Virus record (IMG/VR): IMGVR_UViG_3300042260_000401
Span: 1 to 38,478 of that record
Strand: one strand, 5' to 3'
From: a virus
DNA length: 38,478 nt
Positions 8,394 to 16,001 of this stretch are shown here, one piece after another (the stretch's first letter is position 1; every line of letters starts with the position of its first letter). Made by a program: the position numbers and the translations under genes. A model generated the notes under the pieces. It made no database searches and was not told the DNA's origin. It was given only the letters and a program-made list of their open reading frames with translations.

Positions 8394-11300
8394 TTAGATA
8401 TTGTCAAATGATGCACCTGTTGGTGTAATCAAGAACTCAATATCGATGAATTCTAACGCTTTAGTTGGTTTGATATAAATCTTACCTACTAATTGGTTTT
8501 TATCTAAGTCTTCAGGAGATGAAGATACCGTTACACGGAAATCGTATAAACCTCTGTCTCTTCTGATAGCGTCTAAGATAGGATTAACCGCATCCAAGAA
8601 ATCTTGTCTAACTTTCGCGTCGTTTTGTTCAAACAGTAATCTAACCGCCACCGCTGAAATCAATTTACGAGCTTGTAATAACAATCTTCTTACGTTGATT
8701 CTATCAAGAGCGGACTCTCTAATTTGTAGAGTTTTATTACCCCAAATTACTGTACCAACATCAGAGAAGGTTGCGATTGGGTTAAGTCTACCTACATATA
8801 AAGTATCTCTATCTTCTTGTGTTAATTTACGTCTTGCTTTAATTGAGTTTACAAGACCTCTTGTGTAACCCGCAGATGCGAACCAAGGGAACGCGATGTT
8901 ATCGGTTAAAGCTAAGTTTCTTGTTACCTCCGCAGTTGCAGGAATGTAAATTTGTGTGTTATTAACAGTATCACGAGTTAATACCCAAGGGTAGTAAGTC
9001 GCCGTGTAGTTAGAGTCAATACCTGTTTGTTCTAAGTTATCTACCGCCTCTTGTGGGAAAATCAAATCTAAACTATCAGTAGTAGAAGGTACAAACATAT
9101 TAAAGTCAGGAGTAGTACAGATGTATAATGAATCCGCTCTATCGTACTCAATCATTTCAATAGCTTGTTCAACTAAGTTACTATTATTTACATAATCAAT
9201 ACCTGGTGTTACGAACACGTTAATGTTCACCGCTTCAGGGTTTGAGAATGTTTTTTGACCTAATAGGTATGCGTAGTAGTCAGTATTTGCCCAATCTTGA
9301 GTATTATCTCCAACAGTGATACGTTTAAACATACCTGTACCTGTTGCGTTTGGATATCTATCTGAGTAACAAGCTCCCGCTAAATAACCTGAAGAACCTA
9401 CTTGGAATCTATCAGAGTTTGTACGGTATTCTCTATAAACGTCCCATCCATCGAAACCTCCGTTAACCATTAATGAGAATTTTCTCGCGTATAATCTATA
9501 ATAAGGGTTATTAGCATTTGTTGGGTCGTTTCTGAATTCAGCATCACCAACTGCGAATGCCGTTCTACCTGAAGTTGCAAATAAATCAGAAATTTTAACT
9601 ACAGTAGCTCCTGAGTCCATATGGAATCCTTTAGTCAAGTAAGACCAATCTTGTAATATTGGGTCACAAGTAGTACCTAAATTTTGTTTACCAACATATT
9701 GGAAGAAGTCTAAATCATAACCAGCACCCGCCGCGGTAGATAAACCTAAGTAAGTTCTTCTTACATTGTCACCCGCACTAATTGCTGGATTATCTTGACC
9801 ATTACTATAACCAAATGGAGGGTTAAAAATAACTTCACCAGGGAAATCGTATTTAGTTTTATAAACAGGGAACGGAGATTTTACTGATTCGTAGTTTCTG
9901 AAAGTATACCCTTCAAAACCACAAGGTAATGAATCTTTCGGTGCGTCTTCATTAATTTCAACCATCACAAATTTAGAGTTCAATGCGTATTCCCCATCAG
10001 CCGTACCAATTTTTTTAGCCACGAAATTATTTAGATTAGGGTCCATAGAACAGTTAGTGAATTTTTCTAACACAACAGGTGCGTCATCAGTATCATACCA
10101 ATCACGGATAACAACATCGAATGTTTGATTTCCGAATGACATATTCATAATTGAAATTTTCAATTGGTCATTTGCCGAATTACCGTCAGCTATTGAGATA
10201 AATTTAAATAATCTGTAAACTTTAGTACCTCTTAATTCAGACACCAACCAAGGTGATTCAGGTGTTTGATATCTTTCACCATAGTATCCAATACTTGAAG
10301 AGTTATTACTTCTTGATTCTGGTGTAGAAATTAATTCCGCTCTTAATCCTCTAATATAACCTTTCTTAAATGCCCAATTCAACATACTTGAGAATGTCTC
10401 CTCAACAAATAATGGAACCTCAGTTCTTGGTTTTGCAAAATTACTTCCACCAAATACTTTTGGTAAGTAAGTCGCATCCGACTCTTGTAATGAAGTTTTA
10501 AATACAAACGTTTTACCTTCATCATTTGTCACATTAATTGCGAATGGTGCGTATGGGTTTTTCTTAACCGCAGAATAACTACCTGTAAAGTCTAATGTAA
10601 CCGCACTTAACGCACTAACTTCATAAGTTGGTCCGTCGTGAGTAGTATCATAGGTTGTTAAACCTCTTGACCTTAAAGTCGACACAATTAAATTATTGTA
10701 GTTACTGTAAGAAGTACCTGTATAGTAATAAATTTTACCGTGAAGGGTACCTGTAAAACAATCAGGTTGTGTTGTCGTAGTCGTAGTTATTGGTGAAGTA
10801 GTTGTTGTGGTAGCACAAGGATTTAATGTAGTCGTTGTTGTTGTAACAGGAACTGTTGTTGTTGTCGTTGTTGTACCTGTTTTAGGTAACATAACCAACT
10901 CTGAAACTACTGTCCAAAAAGACATACCTGAATAACTATCACCACTAAAATTATCAAATAATGAGTAATACCAAGAATCGTTATATGATGAAGAGAAATC
11001 TGTATCCGCTTCATTTACACTTGGTACGTTTAATATGTTATTTGCGTCTGTAAATACAGGTGATAAAATATCATAATCGATATTATCAATACTACCCCAA
11101 TAGTTGATTGAAGTACCACTCAAACTTGGTTGAGCAAATATTGATAATAATTGTTGGTTAATGTCAGTTTTTAAAGTTGACACCCCACCGTTAAATTTAG
11201 TGTATTGGTTGTTGATAATGTTTTGAATTTCATCAGGGAAATTAGTTACATATGTAATAGAACCGTCTTGGTTACTACATCCTGTGAATTCAACATCGAA

Positions 11301-11744
11301 ACTAAGTGATACACCTGTACAAGTAATGTCACAAGTATTATCATTATAGTTAGGAACACTAGCACAAACCTCATCCATTTTAATCGTTGTAGGGTCTACG
11401 TTGGCAATTGTTTGAATTGACCAAGAAGGACCCGCATCGTATCCTGATAAACCTAATACTCTTGTCATAAACATTTGATTAGATTGTTGTAGATATGATT
11501 TTGCAATATACGCCGATTCGTACTTAGGGATTTGTGTGTTTATAAATTTTTCAGGGTTCGTTCCCCCGAAATAAGTTTGGAACTCATCGTAGCTACTAAT
11601 GAAGATAGGTTCAAAAGCGGGACCTTTTAAAGCCTCACCTACAACCCCTAATGTAGTAACACCAACACTTTGAGTAACAAAGCTTAAGTCTCTTTCTGAT
11701 GTGTACACTCCTGGTGACACGAATACTTTACTGTTTGTTGCCAT
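8394..11744 (-). CDS. 18: Tail sheath protein (gp18-like) with Thr-rich insert
   Basis: The 1116-residue product has the sheath hallmarks: N-terminal VFVSPGVYTSERDLS, and a C-terminal domain with the PWFASAGYTRG, ALTDNIAFPW, VIWGNKTLQ and RRLLLQARKLISAVAVRLLFEQND segments shared by contractile sheaths (T4 gp18, 659 residues). It should polymerise around the tube and contract on infection. It is about 450 residues longer than T4's; the extra length lies in the first 600 residues, including a Thr-rich low-complexity stretch at residues about 288-326 with Cys residues close by and a following FTGTLHGKIYYYTG segment. Such inserts in sheaths are usually on the outer surface. A TATTTAT motif lies 33 bases before the ATG. 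Confidence 0.93.
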   Translation of the reverse strand: MATNSKVFVSPGVYTSERDLSFVTQSVGVTTLGVVGEALKGPAFEPIFISSYDEFQTYFGGTNPEKFINTQIPKYESAYIAKSYLQQSNQMFMTRVLGLSGYDAGPSWSIQTIANVDPTTIKMDEVCASVPNYNDNTCDITCTGVSLSFDVEFTGCSNQDGSITYVTNFPDEIQNIINNQYTKFNGGVSTLKTDINQQLLSIFAQPSLSGTSINYWGSIDNIDYDILSPVFTDANNILNVPSVNEADTDFSSSYNDSWYYSLFDNFSGDSYSGMSFWTVVSELVMLPKTGTTTTTTTVPVTTTTTTLNPCATTTTTSPITTTTTTQPDCFTGTLHGKIYYYTGTSYSNYNNLIVSTLRSRGLTTYDTTHDGPTYEVSALSAVTLDFTGSYSAVKKNPYAPFAINVTNDEGKTFVFKTSLQESDATYLPKVFGGSNFAKPRTEVPLFVEETFSSMLNWAFKKGYIRGLRAELISTPESRSNNSSSIGYYGERYQTPESPWLVSELRGTKVYRLFKFISIADGNSANDQLKISIMNMSFGNQTFDVVIRDWYDTDDAPVVLEKFTNCSMDPNLNNFVAKKIGTADGEYALNSKFVMVEINEDAPKDSLPCGFEGYTFRNYESVKSPFPVYKTKYDFPGEVIFNPPFGYSNGQDNPAISAGDNVRRTYLGLSTAAGAGYDLDFFQYVGKQNLGTTCDPILQDWSYLTKGFHMDSGATVVKISDLFATSGRTAFAVGDAEFRNDPTNANNPYYRLYARKFSLMVNGGFDGWDVYREYRTNSDRFQVGSSGYLAGACYSDRYPNATGTGMFKRITVGDNTQDWANTDYYAYLLGQKTFSNPEAVNINVFVTPGIDYVNNSNLVEQAIEMIEYDRADSLYICTTPDFNMFVPSTTDSLDLIFPQEAVDNLEQTGIDSNYTATYYPWVLTRDTVNNTQIYIPATAEVTRNLALTDNIAFPWFASAGYTRGLVNSIKARRKLTQEDRDTLYVGRLNPIATFSDVGTVIWGNKTLQIRESALDRINVRRLLLQARKLISAVAVRLLFEQNDAKVRQDFLDAVNPILDAIRRDRGLYDFRVTVSSSPEDLDKNQLVGKIYIKPTKALEFIDIEFLITPTGASFDNI
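10767..10880 (-). repeat. Thr-codon repeat tract inside the sheath gene
   Basis: Runs of five to seven Thr codons (mixed ACA, ACT, ACC, ACG) are separated by short VPV, LNPCA, SPI and QPDC segments. Mixed codon use within the runs suggests retention of the amino acid rather than pure slippage. Similar I-T6 units occur in the adhesin at 32787-32943. Confidence 0.8.
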
Positions 11745-11777
11745 TATTTTTTAATTTCTATTCAGATTTATTTAATC

Positions 11778-11784
11778 ATAAATA
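11778..11784 (-). promoter_or_regulatory. Candidate promoter element TATTTAT
   Basis: Sense-strand TATTTAT (ATATTTATGAT) lies 33 bases before the sheath ATG. Confidence 0.45.
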
Positions 11785-11833
11785 TTTGTTTTTACACCAA
11801 AAAACTTTACTTTTTAAAACATATTTATATTCT

Positions 11834-11857
11834 GGCAGACTTTTTTCTGCCTTTTTT
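11834..11857 (+). terminator. Terminator-like hairpin directly before the small RHH gene
   Basis: GGCAGA, a 6-base loop and TCTGCC form a stem followed at once by six T on the plus strand. It lies 6 bases before the ATG at 11864. No plus-strand gene lies upstream, so it either ends a short leader RNA or acts as an attenuator for the small gene. Confidence 0.6.
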
Positions 11858-11863
11858 CTACTT

Positions 11864-12034
11864 ATGGATATGGACAAGGAAACCAAAAAAATCAAAAACC
11901 TTAAGATTTCGGTCGAATCACACGAGATATTGAAGAAATATTGTGATAAAAGGGGTATTAAGATTTATAAGTTTATAGAAAATTTAATTTTAGAAACTTG
12001 TAAAGAAAAAAAGGATATATACGGAGAAAATTAA
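11864..12034 (+). CDS. Small ribbon-helix-helix-like regulator
   Basis: The 56-residue product has the layout of a ribbon-helix-helix DNA-binding protein: a basic N-terminus, a short strand (KNLKISV), helix A (SHEILKKYCDKRG) and helix B (KIYKFIENLILETCKE). Such proteins bind DNA as dimers through the strand and often autoregulate. I chose the ATG at 11864, since a longer frame reaching into the sheath gene upstream has no protein-like character. It is the only plus-strand gene in this minus-strand tail block, converges with the gp15-like gene (the stops overlap by 4 bases), and has a terminator-like hairpin right before its start. The target operator is unknown. Confidence 0.6.
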   Translation: MDMDKETKKIKNLKISVESHEILKKYCDKRGIKIYKFIENLILETCKEKKDIYGEN

Positions 12035-13071
12035 ACTATGGTGGCGGTAAATTTCAAATTAGAACTCTGATTTGAATAGGTTTTTGTTATTTGAAACTTA
12101 ACTTCGTCACCTCCGTTTACCTTAATATTAGTTAAATCAGACCCATAATACTCACCATCAATATAGACTTCGTATTTAGAAACGTTATCTGACGACACCC
12201 AACTTAAATCTACTTTATCATAAAAACGTTTAAGGACGAATGTATTTTCATCTGAAAAATCTACATTAACTTCGTAGGTTGATGGGTTGTCTGAATTCTT
12301 TCTTCTTCTACCACCACCGTTACTGTTAGAGGCTTCGTATATTTGAAATACCCTCTCAACACCAGGTTTAACTTCAAACTCATCTTCATCTAAAAGAAAC
12401 CCCATCATAGTAAAGTCATAACTTTGGATGTAATATTTTCTTTTCTCAATATCCATAACTGACTCATCAGATACATTATCCATAATAATTGGAATATAAT
12501 GTCCTTTAATATTTTGATAAGCCTGTCTTGATGAAAATTTTTGTAATATTGTTTTATTAAGTGCGTTCAATTCTCTCATTCGATTACAAATTATCTTAAG
12601 AGAATATTTGATATCGACAGGAACGGGTTGAGGTATTTTATAAACATCAACATTAATTCTATTACCATCAAAACTTGGTACTGACGCGTAATAAAATTGT
12701 CGTCTATTAGGTATCGTATATTGTAATGAAGGTAGAGAACCGTATTTAATCTCAGGGGCTCTTACTACTGTTATAAATGGTGGTGCTGCGTTTTTATCCA
12801 AATCTTGGAATTTCCAAGTTTGAGTAAACTGAGCCCAATTCTGAGTAGTAACTATAATATCAACAGTCGGGATTACTTTACCCTCAACTGATACTTTTAG
12901 TTCCTCTTTTACAAAATCCAAAAACCCTCTATCTAAATCGGCGTGTAATATTGATTTAGGTAAATAAGTTCCGTGTTCGTTAATCTTATCCAATAACTCA
13001 ACCCTTCTTGGATATAAAGTTCTGTAAGGAGTTAACTCAATATTTTTTTTTATTTGTTTAGGAAATCCCAT
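12031..13071 (-). CDS. Probable tail sheath stabiliser/completion protein (gp15-like) with C-terminal beta domain
   Basis: The 346-residue protein has features of the T4 gp15 family (272 residues): an early RRVELLDKINEHG segment, central beta strands, and a conserved PVPVDIKYSLKIICNRMRE motif followed by a helix ending in ILQKF, then a KYYIQSYDFTMMGFLLDEDEF strand. In T4, gp15 caps the tail tube and joins it to the neck. Residues about 275-346 are an added beta domain that resembles a fibronectin III/Ig fold, joined by a Gly/Arg-rich linker (SNGGGRRRK). The next genes upstream look like neck components, in keeping with the T4 order 13-14-15. The assignment rests on motif memory and context. 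Confidence 0.55.
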   Translation of the reverse strand: MGFPKQIKKNIELTPYRTLYPRRVELLDKINEHGTYLPKSILHADLDRGFLDFVKEELKVSVEGKVIPTVDIIVTTQNWAQFTQTWKFQDLDKNAAPPFITVVRAPEIKYGSLPSLQYTIPNRRQFYYASVPSFDGNRINVDVYKIPQPVPVDIKYSLKIICNRMRELNALNKTILQKFSSRQAYQNIKGHYIPIIMDNVSDESVMDIEKRKYYIQSYDFTMMGFLLDEDEFEVKPGVERVFQIYEASNSNGGGRRRKNSDNPSTYEVNVDFSDENTFVLKRFYDKVDLSWVSSDNVSKYEVYIDGEYYGSDLTNIKVNGGDEVKFQITKTYSNQSSNLKFTATIV

Positions 13072-13072
13072 A

Positions 13073-13621
13073 TTAGTATTTTAAAATTTCGTTAATAACG
13101 AATAATTTATTCTTTTGATTAATCATATCGACCTCTTTTGCTCTATATACAGGTTGTTCTGTTGATTTATAAACAAAACTGTCGTATTTGTAAGGGTTAT
13201 ATGTTACTACATTGTCGTTCGATTCCTGAGGCATATTTTCACAAGGATATTTACAATAATCAACTAAGTCACCGATAACAAAGGCGTGTACATTTTTACT
13301 TTTCTCACTTCTAACTTTTTCTTTCCCACCCTTTCTAACTCTGAACTCAACATCACTTAATTTAACATAATCCGCGTGAAGTATTACTTTTGATTTATAG
13401 GTAACTGAAAACGTATGTTTATGTAAGTTATAATAAACCATAACTCGTTTACCTTTAAAATCTTCTTCAGAATTATCGTGACCACACTTATGACAAATAT
13501 AAGGGTCATTACCTCCGTCTGATAAATCCCAAGACCAACCGCATTCATCACAGATAACCTCATCGTTTGTGATGGTTTCCATTATTAAATTTTTTTGTCT
13601 TTCACTAATTAATATTTTCAT
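13073..13621 (-). CDS. Zinc-ribbon protein of unknown function
   Basis: The 182-residue product begins MKILISERQKNLIME, a short basic N-terminus. Residues about 24-47 contain a CDECGWSW ... CHKCGH pair, a four-cysteine zinc ribbon. The middle (residues 58-120) reads VMVYYNLHKHTFSVTYKSK ... KNVHAFVIGDL, which I remember from small uncharacterised phage and bacterial proteins but cannot name. The C-terminal part is Tyr/Lys-rich. Start ATG at 13621 overlaps the stop of the upstream gene by one base, and its stop is one base from the gp15-like start, so the three genes form one operon. A role in neck assembly or nucleic-acid binding is possible; no function is shown. Confidence 0.6.
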   Translation of the reverse strand: MKILISERQKNLIMETITNDEVICDECGWSWDLSDGGNDPYICHKCGHDNSEEDFKGKRVMVYYNLHKHTFSVTYKSKVILHADYVKLSDVEFRVRKGGKEKVRSEKSKNVHAFVIGDLVDYCKYPCENMPQESNDNVVTYNPYKYDSFVYKSTEQPVYRAKEVDMINQKNKLFVINEILKY

Positions 13622-14136
13622 TATAATCCTCTAAATTCGTCAGCGGTTACAGGTGTTGCCACTATGGTTCTGTAGAATGGTTTATACCCACCGTAAGTGT
13701 GTTTATTATCAGACACAACTCTACCGTCATTTGCGACAACATAGTATCTAACTCTTGTTTCAGTTTCATAGTAACCAATATAATCACCGTAGGATACATC
13801 AATACCCAATTCATCTAAATGAGATTGATATACCGAAATTCTCGCATTACCTGGTTCAAATTGTTCGACTTTACTATTACCCATAAATTTATTTTCAGGT
13901 GCAACTATTTGTAAGAACGCATTAAACTGAACAGGTGGAAAGAATTTAATTCCGTCAGAAACAGTTTCACCATAAACATCATCAGTTTTAGTTTTATATC
14001 TATCAACTCTGTATAAAACTAAAGTGAAGTTCATATCACCTTCTAACCATTCTCTACCCATATCAATATCTAAATGATAATCCTCCGCTCCGAAGAACTT
14101 TCCTAATCTTGTAATTGGTACTTTATTTTGACTCAT
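13621..14136 (-). CDS. Possible neck/head-tail connector protein (gp14-like by position)
   Basis: From the ATG at 14136 this gives 171 residues starting MSQNKVPITRLGKFFG. The sequence is beta-rich, with YHLDIDMGREWLEGDMNFTLVLYRVDR, a FNAFLQIVAPENKFMG segment, and a GIDVSYGDYIGYYETETRVRYYVVANDG segment suggesting a small barrel. It is the first gene of an operon with the zinc-ribbon and gp15-like genes. T4 places neck gene 14 directly upstream of 15, so a neck role is likely, but residue similarity to gp14 is not clear to me. An ATG 30 bases further upstream would add ten hydrophobic residues (IINFWIFIN) and would start upstream of the TATTTAT element, so I prefer the shorter form. Confidence 0.55.
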   Translation of the reverse strand: MSQNKVPITRLGKFFGAEDYHLDIDMGREWLEGDMNFTLVLYRVDRYKTKTDDVYGETVSDGIKFFPPVQFNAFLQIVAPENKFMGNSKVEQFEPGNARISVYQSHLDELGIDVSYGDYIGYYETETRVRYYVVANDGRVVSDNKHTYGGYKPFYRTIVATPVTADEFRGL

Positions 14137-14140
14137 ATTG

Positions 14141-14147
14141 ATAAATA
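14141..14147 (-). promoter_or_regulatory. Candidate promoter element TATTTAT
   Basis: Sense-strand TATTTAT lies only 4 bases before the preferred ATG at 14136. If it acts as a -10 element, the transcript would begin at or near the start codon, which would make the message leaderless. Confidence 0.35.
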
Positions 14148-14153
14148 TCCAAA

Positions 14154-14160
14154 AATTTAT
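14154..14160 (+). promoter_or_regulatory. Near-match promoter element AATTTAT
   Basis: This plus-strand near match to TATTTAT lies 17 bases before the helicase ATG at 14178, close to the common spacing. It is divergent from the element at 14141-14147. Confidence 0.3.
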
Positions 14161-14177
14161 TATCATTACATAAATAG

Positions 14178-15956
14178 ATGACTGAGTTGGAAATTAATAC
14201 TTCAAACAATACACCGTTAATAGAAAGAAAAGCACTTGAAATACTAGAGTCGTATTCAGGTGCAAATAACTATTTGTTAAGGTTAAAGAGACAACAAGAC
14301 CTAAATAAGAAGTTTTACCCCACAAGAGCCCAAGCAGAGTACATCGTTACTTTTCACAATATAGTACCTAAAGTCGCCAAAAAATGGGTTGACCTTGACC
14401 CCTACTTTGCTCAAAAAATTGCCGACGAAAAATTATACACAAAAGTACCTGAACAAATATGGATTGAAAAACTTTTAGTTGAAAAAGATAAGTCGTACCA
14501 TATTTGGGGAAAAATATTCGAAAACGAAGAATTACACGAAATATGGTTACCAAAGGGTGCTATCATTAAAACACATAACGTTGAAAAAGTTGAGATTGAT
14601 TATTCAAAATATTCACACAGACCTCCTCTAAATCATCAGAAAGAGGCAATTGAAAAGTTAGTCGGTTGTAAAAGGTTTATACTTGCGGATGATATGGGAT
14701 TGGGTAAAACGACCTCAACAATTATCGCCGCCTTAGAAACAGGTGCCAAAAAAATATTAATAATATCCCCCGCGTCTCTTAAAATTAACTGGATGAGGGA
14801 AATTCAAAACTACACCGACAGAAGTGTATATATTTGTGAAGGTAAAAATTTCTCAACTGAACACGACTTCGTAATTATCAATTATGATATTGTTAAAAAC
14901 TTCTACGATATTAAAGACAAAGAAAATAGTCCAATATATCAAATGAATTTTGATTTAATTATTATTGATGAAGCACATTACTTACAAAACGCACAAGCAC
15001 AAAGAACTAAATTGGTTAATAGTTTTGCGAAGAGGGTTGATAGGTTGTGGTTACTAACAGGAACCCCTCTAACATCAAGACCGATAAATTATTTTAATTT
15101 ACTAAACCTTATCGAATCTCCTGTGGCACAGAATTGGATGGCATATGCTATCCGTTATTGCGAGGGATATCAATTTAAAGCAGGTCCTAGAAAGGTATGG
15201 AATGTAAAAGGGGCCTCTAATTTAGAAGAACTACGAGATAGGACATCAAGACAAGTCTTAAGAAGATTAAAAGAAGACGTGTTAGATTTACCTGATAAAA
15301 TTATCACCCCCGTTTATTTGAGATTAAAATCAAAATTATACGAGGGATTAATGGGAGAATACTTTGATTGGTACCGAGCCAATTCTGAAGAATCCTCATC
15401 ATTAACATTACAATTTTCAAAACTAACAAAAGTTAGACAGATTATTGCCGAAGAAAAAATATCAAGCACAATAGAGTTGTGTGAAAATATAATAGAACAA
15501 GGAAAGAAAGTTATTGTTTTTACTAACTTTACTAACTCACTTCAAAAAATAGTAGAACATTTTGGAAAACAATGTGTTTTCTTAGATGGAAGTTGTAGTC
15601 AACCACAAAGACAATTCGCGGTTGACCAATTTCAAACCAATGATAAAATAAACGTTTTCGTAGGAAACATTAAAGCCGCAGGTGTTGGTATCACATTAAC
15701 ATCCGCAGAGGCCGTCATAATGAATGACTTATCTTTCTTACCATCAGACCACAGTCAAGCCGAAGATAGGGCTTACCGATATGGTCAGAAATCAAACGTT
15801 TCGGTGTATTACCCAATATTTGAAAATACGATTGAAGGGGTTATTTACGATATTCTATCAAAGAAAAAATCTATTATAGAAACAGTTATGGGTGACAACC
15901 TTGATAAGGCAGATTTTGTAGAAGAAGTTTTGAATTCTATAAACAATAGTAGATAA
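14178..15956 (+). CDS. SNF2-family DNA helicase/translocase
   Basis: The 592-residue protein has SF2/SNF2 motifs in order: Q-like LNHQKEAIEKL, Walker A DDMGLGKT with Lys177, motif Ia ISPASLKINW, DEAH at 264-267, LLTGTPLTS at about 292, and in the C-terminal lobe TNFTNSLQKIV, AAGVGITLTSAEAVIMND and the SNF2-type motif VI QAEDRAYRYGQ at about 527-537. It closely resembles SMARCAL1/HepA-type remodelling translocases rather than replicative helicases. Residues 1-150 are an N-terminal region with a basic, possibly DNA-binding sequence. T4 uses the SF2 helicase UvsW for fork and recombination-intermediate remodelling; this may be the functional counterpart. It is transcribed divergently from the gp14-like gene, with 41 bases between the starts. 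Confidence 0.9.
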   Translation: MTELEINTSNNTPLIERKALEILESYSGANNYLLRLKRQQDLNKKFYPTRAQAEYIVTFHNIVPKVAKKWVDLDPYFAQKIADEKLYTKVPEQIWIEKLLVEKDKSYHIWGKIFENEELHEIWLPKGAIIKTHNVEKVEIDYSKYSHRPPLNHQKEAIEKLVGCKRFILADDMGLGKTTSTIIAALETGAKKILIISPASLKINWMREIQNYTDRSVYICEGKNFSTEHDFVIINYDIVKNFYDIKDKENSPIYQMNFDLIIIDEAHYLQNAQAQRTKLVNSFAKRVDRLWLLTGTPLTSRPINYFNLLNLIESPVAQNWMAYAIRYCEGYQFKAGPRKVWNVKGASNLEELRDRTSRQVLRRLKEDVLDLPDKIITPVYLRLKSKLYEGLMGEYFDWYRANSEESSSLTLQFSKLTKVRQIIAEEKISSTIELCENIIEQGKKVIVFTNFTNSLQKIVEHFGKQCVFLDGSCSQPQRQFAVDQFQTNDKINVFVGNIKAAGVGITLTSAEAVIMNDLSFLPSDHSQAEDRAYRYGQKSNVSVYYPIFENTIEGVIYDILSKKKSIIETVMGDNLDKADFVEEVLNSINNSR

Positions 15957-15971
15957 ATCGGAATTACCGAT

Positions 15972-15978
15972 TATTTAT
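15972..15978 (+). promoter_or_regulatory. Candidate promoter element TATTTAT
   Basis: Plus-strand TATTTAT lies 23 bases before the ATG of the superoxide dismutase fusion gene, in the 45-base gap after the helicase. It could start a late transcript covering the fusion, the gp13-like gene and the small gene after it. Confidence 0.45.
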
Positions 15979-16001
15979 TAGAATAATAAAAGCCTTAACA
16001 T

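Noticed and set aside
11699-11863. Upstream extension of the small RHH gene into the sheath start
   Set aside because: The added 55 residues are Leu/Phe/Tyr-rich and not protein-like, and the hairpin would be in the coding part; the ATG at 11864 fits better.
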